64,000 nt of DNA from Microterricola viridarii (lineage in GTDB: Bacteria; Actinomycetota; Actinomycetes; Actinomycetales; Microbacteriaceae): NCBI RefSeq assembly GCF_900104895.1, contig NZ_LT629742.1, positions 248,001 through 312,000 of the forward strand, read 5' to 3'. Made by a program: the position numbers and the translations under genes. The notes under the pieces were generated by a model that was given only the letters and a program-made list of their open reading frames with translations, had not been told where the DNA came from and did no database searches. This document shows, piece by piece, positions 45,264-54,020 of this stretch (within the stretch, counting starts at the first letter, position 1; the number at the start of each line of letters is the position of its first letter).

Positions 45264-46262
45264 CTAGTGCCGCGCAGCGGCCGCCAGAGCCCCGTAGACG
45301 GCTCCAAGCTCCTGGCCCGAGGCCTCGATCGCCTGGGGCAGCAACGACGTCTCTGTGAGGCCGGGGAGGACGTTTGCCTCCAGGAACCAGAGAGTTCCGT
45401 CCGCGTCGAGGATGAAGTCGATGCGGGAGACGTGGCGCAGGCCGAGCAGCTCGTGCACGGCGACGGCGGTCTCGGCGACCAACTCGGCGGCCTCCTCCGA
45501 GATCCGCGCGGGGGCGAAGAAGGTGGTCTCCCCCGCGTTGTAGCGAGCGTCGAAGCTGTAGACGCCGCTGCTGGCCTGGATCTCGACGGCGGGAAGGGCC
45601 TCCGGCCCGTCGCCGGTGTCGATGACGCCGACAGCCAACTCGACGCCACTGACGCGCTGCTCGATGAGGGCGACATCCGAGTAGGTGTACGCCTCGACGA
45701 CGGCGCGGGGAAGCTCGGCAGCCTCCGAGACGATCGAGACGCCCTGCGCCGATCCCCCGGCGGACGGCTTCACGACGAGGTCGGTGCCGAGGCGCTCGAT
45801 GACGCGGCTCAGCACGTTGGCGGCGCCGAGGTCGCGGAACGTCTCCTTGGCCAGCGTGATGGAGGCCGGGGTCGCGATGCCCGCGCGGGCGACGAGAGTC
45901 TTCGCGGTGGGCTTGGACCAGGCCAGTGCCGCGTCGTCGCCGCGGGACCCGACGAAGGACAGGCCGGCTGCCTCGAGCAGGCTGAGCAGCGCGCCGTCCT
46001 CTCCGCTGGCTCCGTGCAGTGCCGGCCAGACGACGTCCGGCTTGTGCGCCGCGAGGGCGTCGAGCAGGCCGGCGTCGGGGTCGAGCACGGTCACGCGGTG
46101 CCCGGCACCGGTGAGCGCGTCGGCCACGCGGCGACCCGAGCGCAGCGAAACATCGCGCTCGTGCGAAATTCCACCGGCGAGGACGACGATGTCCAGCGGG
46201 GCCACCGTTGTGGCGGCATCCGTGGCTGCAGGCGTGTTCTCTGCTGCAATGTTTTCAGTCAT
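45264..46262 (-). CDS. ddl: D-alanine--D-alanine ligase family ATP-grasp protein, 332 aa
   Basis: ATP-grasp ligase resembling Ddl, which makes the D-Ala-D-Ala dipeptide for peptidoglycan. LAGGISHERDVSLRSG is the N-terminal Ddl block, WPALHGASGEDGALLSLLEAAGLSFVGS is the substrate and omega-loop region, and RIDFILDADGTLWFLEANVLPGLTETSLLPQ holds the metal-binding Asp, Glu and Asn. The position beside parB is common in Microbacteriaceae. Whether it is the only Ddl of the cell, or a paralogue with another D-amino acid preference, cannot be told. Confidence 0.85.
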   Translation of the reverse strand: MTENIAAENTPAATDAATTVAPLDIVVLAGGISHERDVSLRSGRRVADALTGAGHRVTVLDPDAGLLDALAAHKPDVVWPALHGASGEDGALLSLLEAAGLSFVGSRGDDAALAWSKPTAKTLVARAGIATPASITLAKETFRDLGAANVLSRVIERLGTDLVVKPSAGGSAQGVSIVSEAAELPRAVVEAYTYSDVALIEQRVSGVELAVGVIDTGDGPEALPAVEIQASSGVYSFDARYNAGETTFFAPARISEEAAELVAETAVAVHELLGLRHVSRIDFILDADGTLWFLEANVLPGLTETSLLPQAIEASGQELGAVYGALAAAARH

Positions 46263-46335
46263 TATCAGGACTTTCTTAGATTTCAGTTGTGCAGAACGCG
46301 TTCTCTGATGGGTGTTGGTTCAGAGTGACTGGACA

Positions 46336-47649
46336 CTACGAAACATTGGGCGGCGGCGAGGTGAATTGCGTCGTTCCGAGAGCTGCCCCGAGCTTGCCGG
46401 TGCCGGCGAAGGTCTCGAGCAGGTCGAGCTCCCCGTCGATGACGGTTGCGAGCCGGCGGATGCCGAGGCGAATCTGGTCCGGCGTCGGATAGCAGAAAGA
46501 CAGCCGAATGTTCTGGCGCCCGTTGCCGTCACCGTAGAACGCGGTGCCGGGGGTGTACGCGACGAGCTCCTTGACGGCGCGCGGGAGCATCGCCTTCGAG
46601 TCGAGCGGTTCGGGCAGGGTGACCCAGACGTAGAAGCCGCCGTTCGGGTTCGTCCACTCGAGCTGGGGCAGGTGCTCCCCCAGTGCTGAGAGCATCGCCT
46701 CTTTGCGCTCCCGGTAGACGCCGCGGAAGGTGTTGATCTGTTCCTTCCAATCGGCGGTCGCCAGGTACTCGGAGATGACCAGCTGGCTGAAGGAACTCGG
46801 CGAGAGCACGGCAGCCTCGTTGGCCAGCACGAGCTTCTCGCGGATCGCGTGCGGGGCGAGCGCCCAGCCGGTGCGGAACCCGGGGGCGAGGGTCTTGGAA
46901 AAGGTGCCCAGGTAGATGACGCCGTCCTCCTCGACCGAGCGCATGGCATCCGGTGCCGGCTTGTCGAAGTAGAGCAGCCCGTAGGGGTTGTCCTCGAGGA
47001 CGAGGATGTCGTGCTCCTTGGCGATCGCCAGGATCTCGAGCCGGCGCTCCCAGCTCAGCGTGACGCCGGCCGGGTTGTGGAAGCTCGGGATCGTGTAGAG
47101 CAGCTTGATGGTGCGCCCGGCGGCCTTCAGGCGGGTGATGTGCTCGCGCAGCGCCTCGGGGATCATGCCGTGCTCGTCCATCGGCACGTGGTCGACGTCT
47201 GCCTGGTAGGAGCGGAAGATCACCATGGCCGTGACGTAGCTCGGGCCCTCGGAGATGACGACATCACCCGGGTCGAGGAAGAGCTTGCTGACCAGCTCAA
47301 GGGCGTGCTGGGAGCCGGTCGTGACGACGACGTCGTCGGCGTTGGCCTGGATTCCCTCCAGTGCCATGACCTCGAGAATCTGCTCGCGGAGCGCAGGAAC
47401 ACCCTGACCAGAGCCGTATTGCAGAGCCGTGGGGCCCTGCTTGACCATGACCTGGTCCATGGCGTTGATCACCAGATCCTGCGGCAGGGCCGACACGAAT
47501 GGCATACCGCCGGCGAGGCTGACCACCTCCGGTCGGGAGGCCACCGCGAACAGCGCGCGCACCTCGGAGGCTCGGAGGCCCGCGGCTCGCTCGGCATAGT
47601 GCGAGTACCACGGGTCGAGGTTGTTGCCGGGCTGGTTATTTTCAGTCAC
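46336..47649 (-). CDS. PLP-dependent class I/II aminotransferase, 437 aa
   Basis: Fold-type I aminotransferase similar to 2-aminoadipate (LysN-like) and valine-pyruvate type enzymes. The PLP-binding lysine lies in GTFSKTLAPGFRTGW. EDNPYGLLYF is the cofactor-ring Asp block and GSQHALELVSKLF the phosphate-binding part. There is no MocR-type DNA-binding domain at the N-terminus. The start is a GTG at 47647-47649. The amino acid specificity is unknown. It is preceded by trxA on the same strand but separated by a hairpin. Confidence 0.88.
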   Translation of the reverse strand: MTENNQPGNNLDPWYSHYAERAAGLRASEVRALFAVASRPEVVSLAGGMPFVSALPQDLVINAMDQVMVKQGPTALQYGSGQGVPALREQILEVMALEGIQANADDVVVTTGSQHALELVSKLFLDPGDVVISEGPSYVTAMVIFRSYQADVDHVPMDEHGMIPEALREHITRLKAAGRTIKLLYTIPSFHNPAGVTLSWERRLEILAIAKEHDILVLEDNPYGLLYFDKPAPDAMRSVEEDGVIYLGTFSKTLAPGFRTGWALAPHAIREKLVLANEAAVLSPSSFSQLVISEYLATADWKEQINTFRGVYRERKEAMLSALGEHLPQLEWTNPNGGFYVWVTLPEPLDSKAMLPRAVKELVAYTPGTAFYGDGNGRQNIRLSFCYPTPDQIRLGIRRLATVIDGELDLLETFAGTGKLGAALGTTQFTSPPPNVS

Positions 47650-47721
47650 TCGTCATCCATTCTCGTGCGCTTCAATGCTATCGAATTGGGGTATCGCGAA
47701 TTTCGGCCCGTTAATGCACGA

Positions 47722-47747
47722 AACCCCCGGCCAGAAGGCCGAGGGTT
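47722..47747 (-). terminator. Terminator of trxA
   Basis: AACCCCCGGCC and GGCCGAGGGTT pair with one mismatch around loop AGAA, 18 nt after the trxA stop. GTTTC follows on the minus strand. Confidence 0.7.
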
Positions 47748-47765
47748 CAGTGGAGGACCGGTCGG

Positions 47766-48089
47766 CTACGCGAGGTAGGCGGCCAGGTCGGCTTCGAGGG
47801 CGGGCTTCGGCTTGGCGCCGATGACGGTCTTGACGACCTCTCCGCCCTGGTACACCTTCATCGCCGGGATGCTGGTGATCTGGTACTTCATCGCCAGCTG
47901 CGGGTTCTCGTCGACGTTCACCTTGACGATGTCCAGCTTCTCGGAGTGCTCGGTGGCGATCTGGTCGAGGATGGGGCTGACGGCACGGCAGGGGCCACAC
48001 CATTCGGCCCAGAAGTCGACCAGAACGGTCTTCTCGTTGTTGAGAACCTCAGCTTCAAAGGTGGCTTCGGTCACTGCACGTGCGGTCAT
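47766..48089 (-). CDS. trxA: Thioredoxin, 107 aa
   Basis: Small redox protein reducing disulfides in the cytosol. The active site is WCGPC (FWAEWCGPCRAVSP), with the conserved cis-Pro in SIPAMKVY. The ATG at 48087-48089 follows a clear GAAGGAGAA site; an upstream in-frame ATG would add 20 atypical residues. It lies 78 nt after trxB, its reductase, on the same strand and is probably co-transcribed. Confidence 0.96.
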   Translation of the reverse strand: MTARAVTEATFEAEVLNNEKTVLVDFWAEWCGPCRAVSPILDQIATEHSEKLDIVKVNVDENPQLAMKYQITSIPAMKVYQGGEVVKTVIGAKPKPALEADLAAYLA

Positions 48090-48167
48090 TGCGTTCTCCT
48101 TCGGTGAAAGCGGTCTGTGGTGGGGTGCGGATGCCGGCGCTGCCGGCATCCGCGAGCCAGCCGGCCC

Positions 48168-49139
48168 TTAGACGGACGCCGTGGCGGGCTCACCGGCGGC
48201 TGCGGCGGCCAGGTCGGCCGGCAGCGAGGCCAGGTAGTGCTCGGCGTCCAGCGCGGCGACGCAGCCGGAACCGGCGGCCGTGATGGCCTGGCGGTAGCTC
48301 GGGTCGATGACGTCGCCCGCGGCGAAGACACCGGTCTGGGACGTCTTGGAGGAGCGGCCGGCGACGGCGATGGTGCCCTCGGAGGTCAGGTCCAGCTGGC
48401 CGTGGATGAGGTGGGTGCGCGGGTCGTTGCCGATCGCGATGAACAGGCCGTCGAGGGCGAGCTCAGAGGCCTCACCGGTGACGGTGTCGCGCAGGCTCAC
48501 GCCGGCCAGGGCGCTCTCGCCGTTGATCGCGGTGACCTCGGAGTTCCAGATGAACTCGATCTTCGGGTCGTTGAACGCGCGCTCCTGCATGATCTTGGAG
48601 GCGCGCAGGCTGTCCTTGCGGTGGATGACGTAGACCTTGGAAGCGAAGCGGGTGAGGAAGGTGGCCTCCTCCATGGCGGAGTCGCCACCGCCGACAACGG
48701 CGATCGTCTTCTCGCGGAAGAAGAAGCCGTCGCAGGTCGCGCACCAAGAGACGCCGTGGCCGGAGAGCTTCTCCTCGCCCTCGACGCCCAGCTTGCGGTA
48801 GGCGGAGCCCGTCGCGAAGATCACGGAGAGGGCCTCGTGGGTCTCACCGGAGCCGAGCGTGACGGTCTTGATGTCGCCGCTGAGGTCGAGGCTGGTGACG
48901 TCGTCGTAGACGACCTCGGTGCCGAAGCGCTCGGCCTGCTGCTGCATCTGCGTCATGAGCTCCGGGCCCTGGATGCCCTCGGGGAAGCCGGGGAAGTTCT
49001 CGACATCCGTCGTGTTCATCAGCTCGCCGCCGGCCTCGACGGAGCTGGCGATCAGCAGCGGCTGGAGGTTGGCGCGGGCGGCGTAGATGGCAGCGGTGTA
49101 GCCCGAGGGGCCGGAGCCGATGATGATGACCTGACGCAC
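48168..49139 (-). CDS. trxB: Thioredoxin-disulfide reductase, 323 aa
   Basis: Flavoprotein using NADPH to reduce TrxA. The FAD site GSGPSGYTAAIYAARA is followed by the redox pair WCATCDG (CATC), the NADPH site VVGGGDSAMEEA and the C-terminal FAD contact GVFAAGDVIDPSYRQAITAAGSGC. The start is GTG at 49137-49139 with AGGGAG upstream. A TAGACT -10 candidate lies at 49217-49222 on the minus strand. The pair trxB-trxA next to ddl and parB is common among relatives. Confidence 0.96.
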   Translation of the reverse strand: MRQVIIIGSGPSGYTAAIYAARANLQPLLIASSVEAGGELMNTTDVENFPGFPEGIQGPELMTQMQQQAERFGTEVVYDDVTSLDLSGDIKTVTLGSGETHEALSVIFATGSAYRKLGVEGEEKLSGHGVSWCATCDGFFFREKTIAVVGGGDSAMEEATFLTRFASKVYVIHRKDSLRASKIMQERAFNDPKIEFIWNSEVTAINGESALAGVSLRDTVTGEASELALDGLFIAIGNDPRTHLIHGQLDLTSEGTIAVAGRSSKTSQTGVFAAGDVIDPSYRQAITAAGSGCVAALDAEHYLASLPADLAAAAAGEPATASV

Positions 49140-49305
49140 GAATACTCCCTGAATGGTGTGGCGGTTGTGGTGCCTGAGTGTTGAGGCCCTGTGGGGCCTG
49201 CTCAGTGTGAAACACAGTCTAGGTGAGGAGTATTCCGAGGCAGCTGGGCACGCAGTAACCGGTCAGACAGGTTAGCGCCTCGGGCGGCGCAGCGGAGGCG
49301 CCCTC

Positions 49306-49848
49306 TCACCCGCCGGTCGTGGCGAAGACGTAGATCTCCGAGCCGTTCTCCTCGCAGGCCAGCCGGATCGGCTCGAGGAGCGCGCGGAACTCCGCCGAGT
49401 TCGGATCGAACGGGGCGAGCGAGTCGGTCGGCGTCGCCGCGTCGAGGTAGCTCGCGACCGCGTTGATCTCCGATCGGAGCCCGCGCTGGCTGGCCGGAAC
49501 GACCTGCAGGGACCGATACGTGACGACGACCGAGTCGAGGAGCGCGTTGTGCTGCTCGCTCGTGATGCTGCCGAGTTCGAGGTCGGTTCGAGCGTTGTGC
49601 AGCAGTGTGCCGGTGGTCGCGACGGCGGCGCAGCTCGCTGCGATCGCCGCGTCGATGGGGCTGCCCTCGGGTGCGGCCTCCGGCTTCGCTGTGCTTGCCT
49701 GGCTCTCCGCGGGGCCGGGCGGTGGCGCAGAGGCCGCCGTGCAGCCGCTCAATGCGACCGCGGCCAGACTGGTCGCGAGCAACGCGGCCCCGAGCCGCCT
49801 GATCGCGGCGGGTGAGCCCACTGCTCTGTACCGTCCAGAAACCCTCAT
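49306..49848 (-). CDS. Predicted lipoprotein, 180 aa
   Basis: Secreted lipid-anchored protein of unknown function. A twin-basic start is followed by the hydrophobic LLATSLAAVALSGC; the lipobox is LSGC with the modified Cys near residue 36. After a Pro/Ser/Glu linker comes an alpha-helical domain of about 120 residues with one further Cys pair. No family is recognised. It lies downstream of murJ (74 nt) on the same strand. Confidence 0.72.
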   Translation of the reverse strand: MRVSGRYRAVGSPAAIRRLGAALLATSLAAVALSGCTAASAPPPGPAESQASTAKPEAAPEGSPIDAAIAASCAAVATTGTLLHNARTDLELGSITSEQHNALLDSVVVTYRSLQVVPASQRGLRSEINAVASYLDAATPTDSLAPFDPNSAEFRALLEPIRLACEENGSEIYVFATTGG

Positions 49849-49922
49849 GCGTATCCCCCGTCCCAGCCGTGCGCCCCCTGCGCCGCCCTCATTGGCTTGG
49901 CCACAGCATAGGGCGCGCGGGG

Positions 49923-51569
49923 CTAGCGGCGACGGATGCGGGCCACGAACGGGTCGAGCACGACCTTCAGTTCGGGGGTGCGCAGCAGGGCGAGCACGCC
50001 GACGTAGGTGAGTGCCATGACGGTGCCGATGATGGCCATCGAGATCATGGCGCTCCACTTGTCCGCAACCGCGAAGCCACCCTCGTCGACGCCGCCCAGC
50101 AGCATCAGCACGGCGTATCCCAGCGCGGCTGCCGGGATGACGGCGACCGCGTAGCGCAGCTGGCTCGCCAGTACCCGGAGGCCGTCGATGCGCCCGAGCT
50201 TGTGCCGGAGCAGCACGGCCGCGAGGACGGTCTGCGCGATTCCGGCAACTGTGACGATGAGTGCGACAGCCGGGGCGAGCCACTCCAGCGGCACACCGGC
50301 GATGGACAGTACGCCAGCGATCACGAGGGACACCTGGAACAGCGTGAAGAAGAAGGGTGTGCGGGTGTCTCCGAGCGCGTAGAAGGTGCGCTGGAGGACG
50401 AACAGGATGCAGAACGCGACGAGCCCGAGCGCGTACGCGATGATCACATTGCCGGTGCCCTGGATCTGCACCGGCGAGTCCACGAAGACGGCGGCGAAGG
50501 GGTAGGCACAGATGATGAGCACGGCCGTGGCGAGCACGATGAGCAGGGTTGTTCCGCGCATGGCGGATGACGCGTCATCCCGCACCTTGTCGAGGTCGTC
50601 GATCGCGGCATGCTCGCTCATCCGGGTGAAGTAGGCCGTGGCGATCGACACGGTGATCACCGAGTGCGGCAGCATGAAGATCAGCCAGGCGGTGTTGAGC
50701 ACCTGAATGGAGGGGGCGTCATCGCTGCCGGCCGCCTGGGTCACGACCTGCGATTCGACGATGCCGGCGATCGTGGTCAGGAGCAGCATGCCGAATGTCC
50801 AGCTGGCCATCCGTCCGGCCGCGCCGAGGCCCACGCCGCGCCAGCGGAAGTCGGGGCGGTAGCGCAGCCCGATTCGGCGCCAGGAGACGAAGAGGATGAG
50901 CGCCTGCATGGCGACGCCGAGCGTGGCCGTGCCGGCGAGCACGGCGATCATCGCGGGCGTGAAGTCCGAGGCAACCCGCATGCCGCCGCTCGGGTCCGCC
51001 CCGAACTGGGCGGCGAAGAACAGGAGGCCGGCGATGGCGACGACGTTGTTGACCACCGGCGCCCAGGTGAACGGGCCGAAGACCTTGCGGGCGTTCAGCA
51101 CTTCGCCGAGAACCGTGTACAGGCCGTAGAAGAAGATCTGCGGCAGGCACCAGTAGGCGAAGGCGATGGCGAGGGCCATCGTGTCCGGGTCCAGCTTCGG
51201 CCCCCAGATGGGCACGATGAGCGGCGCGAGCAAAGTCGCCGCCACGGTCGAGACGCCCAGGATGACGAGTGCGAGGGTGAGGAGCTTGTTGATGTAGCCC
51301 GAGCCGCCGTCGGCGTGCAGTGCGGAGCGGACGATCTGCGGCACGAGTACCGCGCTCAGGACGCCGCCGGCGATGATCACGTAGATGGTGTTCGGCAGCT
51401 GGTTGGCCAGCGCGAACGCGTTGGTGCTCTGCCCGAAGAGGCCGATGACCTGGGCGAGGACCCACAGCTTCACGAAGCCGAGGATGCGCGAAACGATGGT
51501 GCCGGACGCCAGCAGAGCGCTGGCCCGGCCAATTCCGCTAGCCACGCGGCTGCTCGCCCTCGCCGGCAT
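49923..51569 (-). CDS. murJ: Lipid II flippase MurJ (MviN), 548 aa
   Basis: Polytopic MOP-superfamily protein that flips lipid II to the outer leaflet. About fourteen helices can be counted. The N-terminus has ASGTIVSRILGFVKLWVLAQ, the usual MurJ first helix, and later PQIFFYGLYTVLGEVLNARKVFGPFTWAPVVNN, the family's most conserved stretch. There is no long cytosolic kinase-like tail as in mycobacterial MviN, so FhaA binding, if any, would use another site. It begins inside the end of the DUF6049 gene (32-nt overlap). Confidence 0.94.
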   Translation of the reverse strand: MPARASSRVASGIGRASALLASGTIVSRILGFVKLWVLAQVIGLFGQSTNAFALANQLPNTIYVIIAGGVLSAVLVPQIVRSALHADGGSGYINKLLTLALVILGVSTVAATLLAPLIVPIWGPKLDPDTMALAIAFAYWCLPQIFFYGLYTVLGEVLNARKVFGPFTWAPVVNNVVAIAGLLFFAAQFGADPSGGMRVASDFTPAMIAVLAGTATLGVAMQALILFVSWRRIGLRYRPDFRWRGVGLGAAGRMASWTFGMLLLTTIAGIVESQVVTQAAGSDDAPSIQVLNTAWLIFMLPHSVITVSIATAYFTRMSEHAAIDDLDKVRDDASSAMRGTTLLIVLATAVLIICAYPFAAVFVDSPVQIQGTGNVIIAYALGLVAFCILFVLQRTFYALGDTRTPFFFTLFQVSLVIAGVLSIAGVPLEWLAPAVALIVTVAGIAQTVLAAVLLRHKLGRIDGLRVLASQLRYAVAVIPAAALGYAVLMLLGGVDEGGFAVADKWSAMISMAIIGTVMALTYVGVLALLRTPELKVVLDPFVARIRRR

Positions 51570-53952
51570 CCGTCGCCGTAACCTCTTGTTCAGGTTTCAC
51601 GGTGTCGTCACTCCCCTGTTCAGCGGCGGACCGCTCGCCCTCGGCCCGCTCGCGCCGCCGACGGCGGATGTTGCGGAACACGCCGAAGCCGAAGAATAGC
51701 AAGATCGCGCCGCCGAGCAAGGCTGCGCCGAGGCCCTCCCAGTCGGCCTGCACGTTGACCGGGATGGTCACGCTGGTGCCGAGCTGCACGCCGGCCGCCG
51801 TGGTGAGGGTGACCGTCACGTTGACCGGTCCGTTGCCGACGTGCGCGCTCACGGGCACCAGCACGGTGCTGCTCGAGCCGGCGTTGATCGTGACCTCGGC
51901 GGACTCGTCGACGACGAGGCGGCCGTTGGAGGGAAGCAGGTTGACCCGAAGCGTGACGGGCTCGGTGAAGGCGTTCTGCACCGTCACGGGGAACTGGGCG
52001 CTGCCGCCGACCACGAGAACGGACGGGCTCTGCACGACGCTGACGGATTCGAGGATCTGGCTGGTGCGGAGTCGATCCTCGCTGACGGCGTCGCGCCAGG
52101 CGCTGTCGTCGGCGATCCAGCCGACGCCGAGGAGGGACATCAGCGTCGCGCGCTCCGGCCCGGTGATGGTGGCCGGGTCCGCGACGGCGGTGCTGAAACC
52201 AGTCAAGGCGGTTTCACGTTCGAGCAGGCTGGAGATCGTCTCGAGCCGCTCGGGCGACGACGCGCCCTCGCTGAGTGCGACCTCGCCGGCGGGCGTGGCG
52301 CGAAGCGTGCTCAACGGGGTAATCGCGGCGATGGGCATCTGCTCCAGTGCGAGCAGGGTCGCGTTGACGTAGCCGGGGTTGCTGGGCCAGTCGCGGGGAA
52401 GTGCGGCCAGCAGGGGGCGGGGCGAGGCCTCCCCCGCGGCGACGGCGACGGCCGCGGCGGCGCGAGCCATGGCTGCCTGCCAGTCGATCTCGCGGTCGGC
52501 GGTCAGTGCCTCCTGCAGTGCGGTGTTCAACGCGGTGTCCGCCACCAGCAGCGTGGTGTCCCCGGCGCGGGTGGATGCCGGCGGCTGCACCGAGTCTTCG
52601 GAGAGGACGTCGGTGTTCGAGATGTTGGAGCCGCCCACGATCAGAGTGTCGAAGCCGTTGGCCGTGAAGGCAGGAAGCATGGCCGCGTTCGCGGCTCCCG
52701 GCGCGGGCCAGGCGATCCCGTCCATCGCGTACGGCCAGGCCAGCAATTGCTCCATGGTGGGAACCCCGGTGCCCGGAACGGCGTCGATGGGCGGCAGCGT
52801 GCTGGGCTGGGTGCTCGTGTCGGGGTCGGCGGGCACGACGCCCTCGGCCCCACCCTCGGTCCCGCCCGGGGTGGCCTGGTCGCTGGGGGACTCGGTGGGG
52901 CCAGGAGTCTCGGTGGGACCAGGCGTCTCGGTGGAGAAGTTGTTCGCGTCGATCGCGTAGTCGAAGGAGAGCGGCGCCAGGAACGGCTCGACGGCGAGCT
53001 GGGCCTGGGCGGCCAGATCGGCGTCGGCGTAGGGCAGTGCGAACACCTCGTTGGGGGCGGCGTCGAGGCGGGTCAGCCAGTCCACCGCGCTGCGCGGCGC
53101 ACTGGACCCCAGCACTCGGATCGACACAAGGATCTTGGGGTCGAGCGCGATCGCCGCGGTGTGGTCCACGGCGACATCCAGGCTGCGGGTGAGCAAGCCG
53201 CCCGGTGCCGTGTACGCGGCGAGGAGGTCGCTCGGGATCAGCCCGAGGGAGTCCACCGGGGCGGTGATCGGCGTGGCGACGCTCAGCGGGCTGCGCGGCA
53301 CGTCTCCGGCAAGCAACACGGTGGTGCTGCGCGAAGCCGCGATCACCACGTCATCGGCCAGGAGGCTGCCGACGATTCCCTGGGCGCCCCAGTCCGTGCC
53401 CTCGAGCTCCAGCGAGGCGGCGGGCACCGTGACCAGGATCGAGGCACTCGCGCCACCGGCAACGGACGGGCCGTCAACCAGGGCGACGAGGTGGCCGTCA
53501 TCCGGAACGCCCGAGTTCAGCGAATCGGAATCGGCTGCCTCCTCGGCACCGGGCTGGAGCCAGGACGCGAGCTCGGCGGGCTCGCTCAGGGTGTCGTCGC
53601 TCAGGCCGATGGCGATCCGGGTCGTGCTGAGCGCCTCCCTGGTGCCGTTGCTCACCGTGACGGAGAGCTGCAGGTCCTCCCCCGGCCGCAGCACGGCGCC
53701 ATGCGCCGGGGCGACGACGATGTCGACGACGTCGGACTGCGGAACGGCCTGCGTGACCGTGCCGGGCTGCACCGGTGCGGCGGACGCGGCCGAGACGGCG
53801 GCTTGACCGAGCAACGCCGGCGCGAGGAGAGCGGCGGCGAGGAGGGCAAGCGGGCGTTTCGGTGATCGTCGACGGGGTGCGCCGCCATGCATGCGGGCGC
53901 GGAAACCCTCGAAGAATGCAGGCCGACGCGTGTGCAAAGACTCGGCCACCAT
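51538..53952 (-). CDS. DUF6049 secreted membrane-anchored protein, 804 aa
   Basis: Actinobacterial protein found beside murJ and pcnB. Its function is unknown. It has a basic start, a signal anchor (LALLAAALLAPALLGQAAVSAASA), a large extracellular part with beta-rich and Ala-rich regions, a Thr-Pro-Gly-Glu repeat (about residues 345-385, TETPGPTETPGPTE), a C-terminal CARDB-like beta domain, and a final transmembrane helix before an acidic cytosolic tail. The ATG at 53950-53952 is supported by TAGAAT six bases upstream (leaderless). Overlap with murJ suggests coupling and a shared role in wall export, which is inference. Confidence 0.85.
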   Translation of the reverse strand: MVAESLHTRRPAFFEGFRARMHGGAPRRRSPKRPLALLAAALLAPALLGQAAVSAASAAPVQPGTVTQAVPQSDVVDIVVAPAHGAVLRPGEDLQLSVTVSNGTREALSTTRIAIGLSDDTLSEPAELASWLQPGAEEAADSDSLNSGVPDDGHLVALVDGPSVAGGASASILVTVPAASLELEGTDWGAQGIVGSLLADDVVIAASRSTTVLLAGDVPRSPLSVATPITAPVDSLGLIPSDLLAAYTAPGGLLTRSLDVAVDHTAAIALDPKILVSIRVLGSSAPRSAVDWLTRLDAAPNEVFALPYADADLAAQAQLAVEPFLAPLSFDYAIDANNFSTETPGPTETPGPTESPSDQATPGGTEGGAEGVVPADPDTSTQPSTLPPIDAVPGTGVPTMEQLLAWPYAMDGIAWPAPGAANAAMLPAFTANGFDTLIVGGSNISNTDVLSEDSVQPPASTRAGDTTLLVADTALNTALQEALTADREIDWQAAMARAAAAVAVAAGEASPRPLLAALPRDWPSNPGYVNATLLALEQMPIAAITPLSTLRATPAGEVALSEGASSPERLETISSLLERETALTGFSTAVADPATITGPERATLMSLLGVGWIADDSAWRDAVSEDRLRTSQILESVSVVQSPSVLVVGGSAQFPVTVQNAFTEPVTLRVNLLPSNGRLVVDESAEVTINAGSSSTVLVPVSAHVGNGPVNVTVTLTTAAGVQLGTSVTIPVNVQADWEGLGAALLGGAILLFFGFGVFRNIRRRRRERAEGERSAAEQGSDDTVKPEQEVTATDAGEGEQPRG

Positions 53953-53958
53953 CCCCAG

Positions 53959-53964
53959 ATTCTA
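53959..53964 (-). promoter_or_regulatory. -10 box of the DUF6049-murJ operon
   Basis: TAGAAT on the minus strand ends six bases before the ATG, which implies a leaderless transcript. Confidence 0.5.
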
Positions 53965-54020
53965 TGCTGGCGCCCTGTGTGGCCGCTGCACCGGGCCGCG
54001 CACCCTTTAATATGGTGTTC

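Noticed and set aside
52203-52220. Additional parS-like GTTTCACGTT in the DUF6049 gene
   Set aside because: Only the left half matches; the right half lacks the GAAAC arm.
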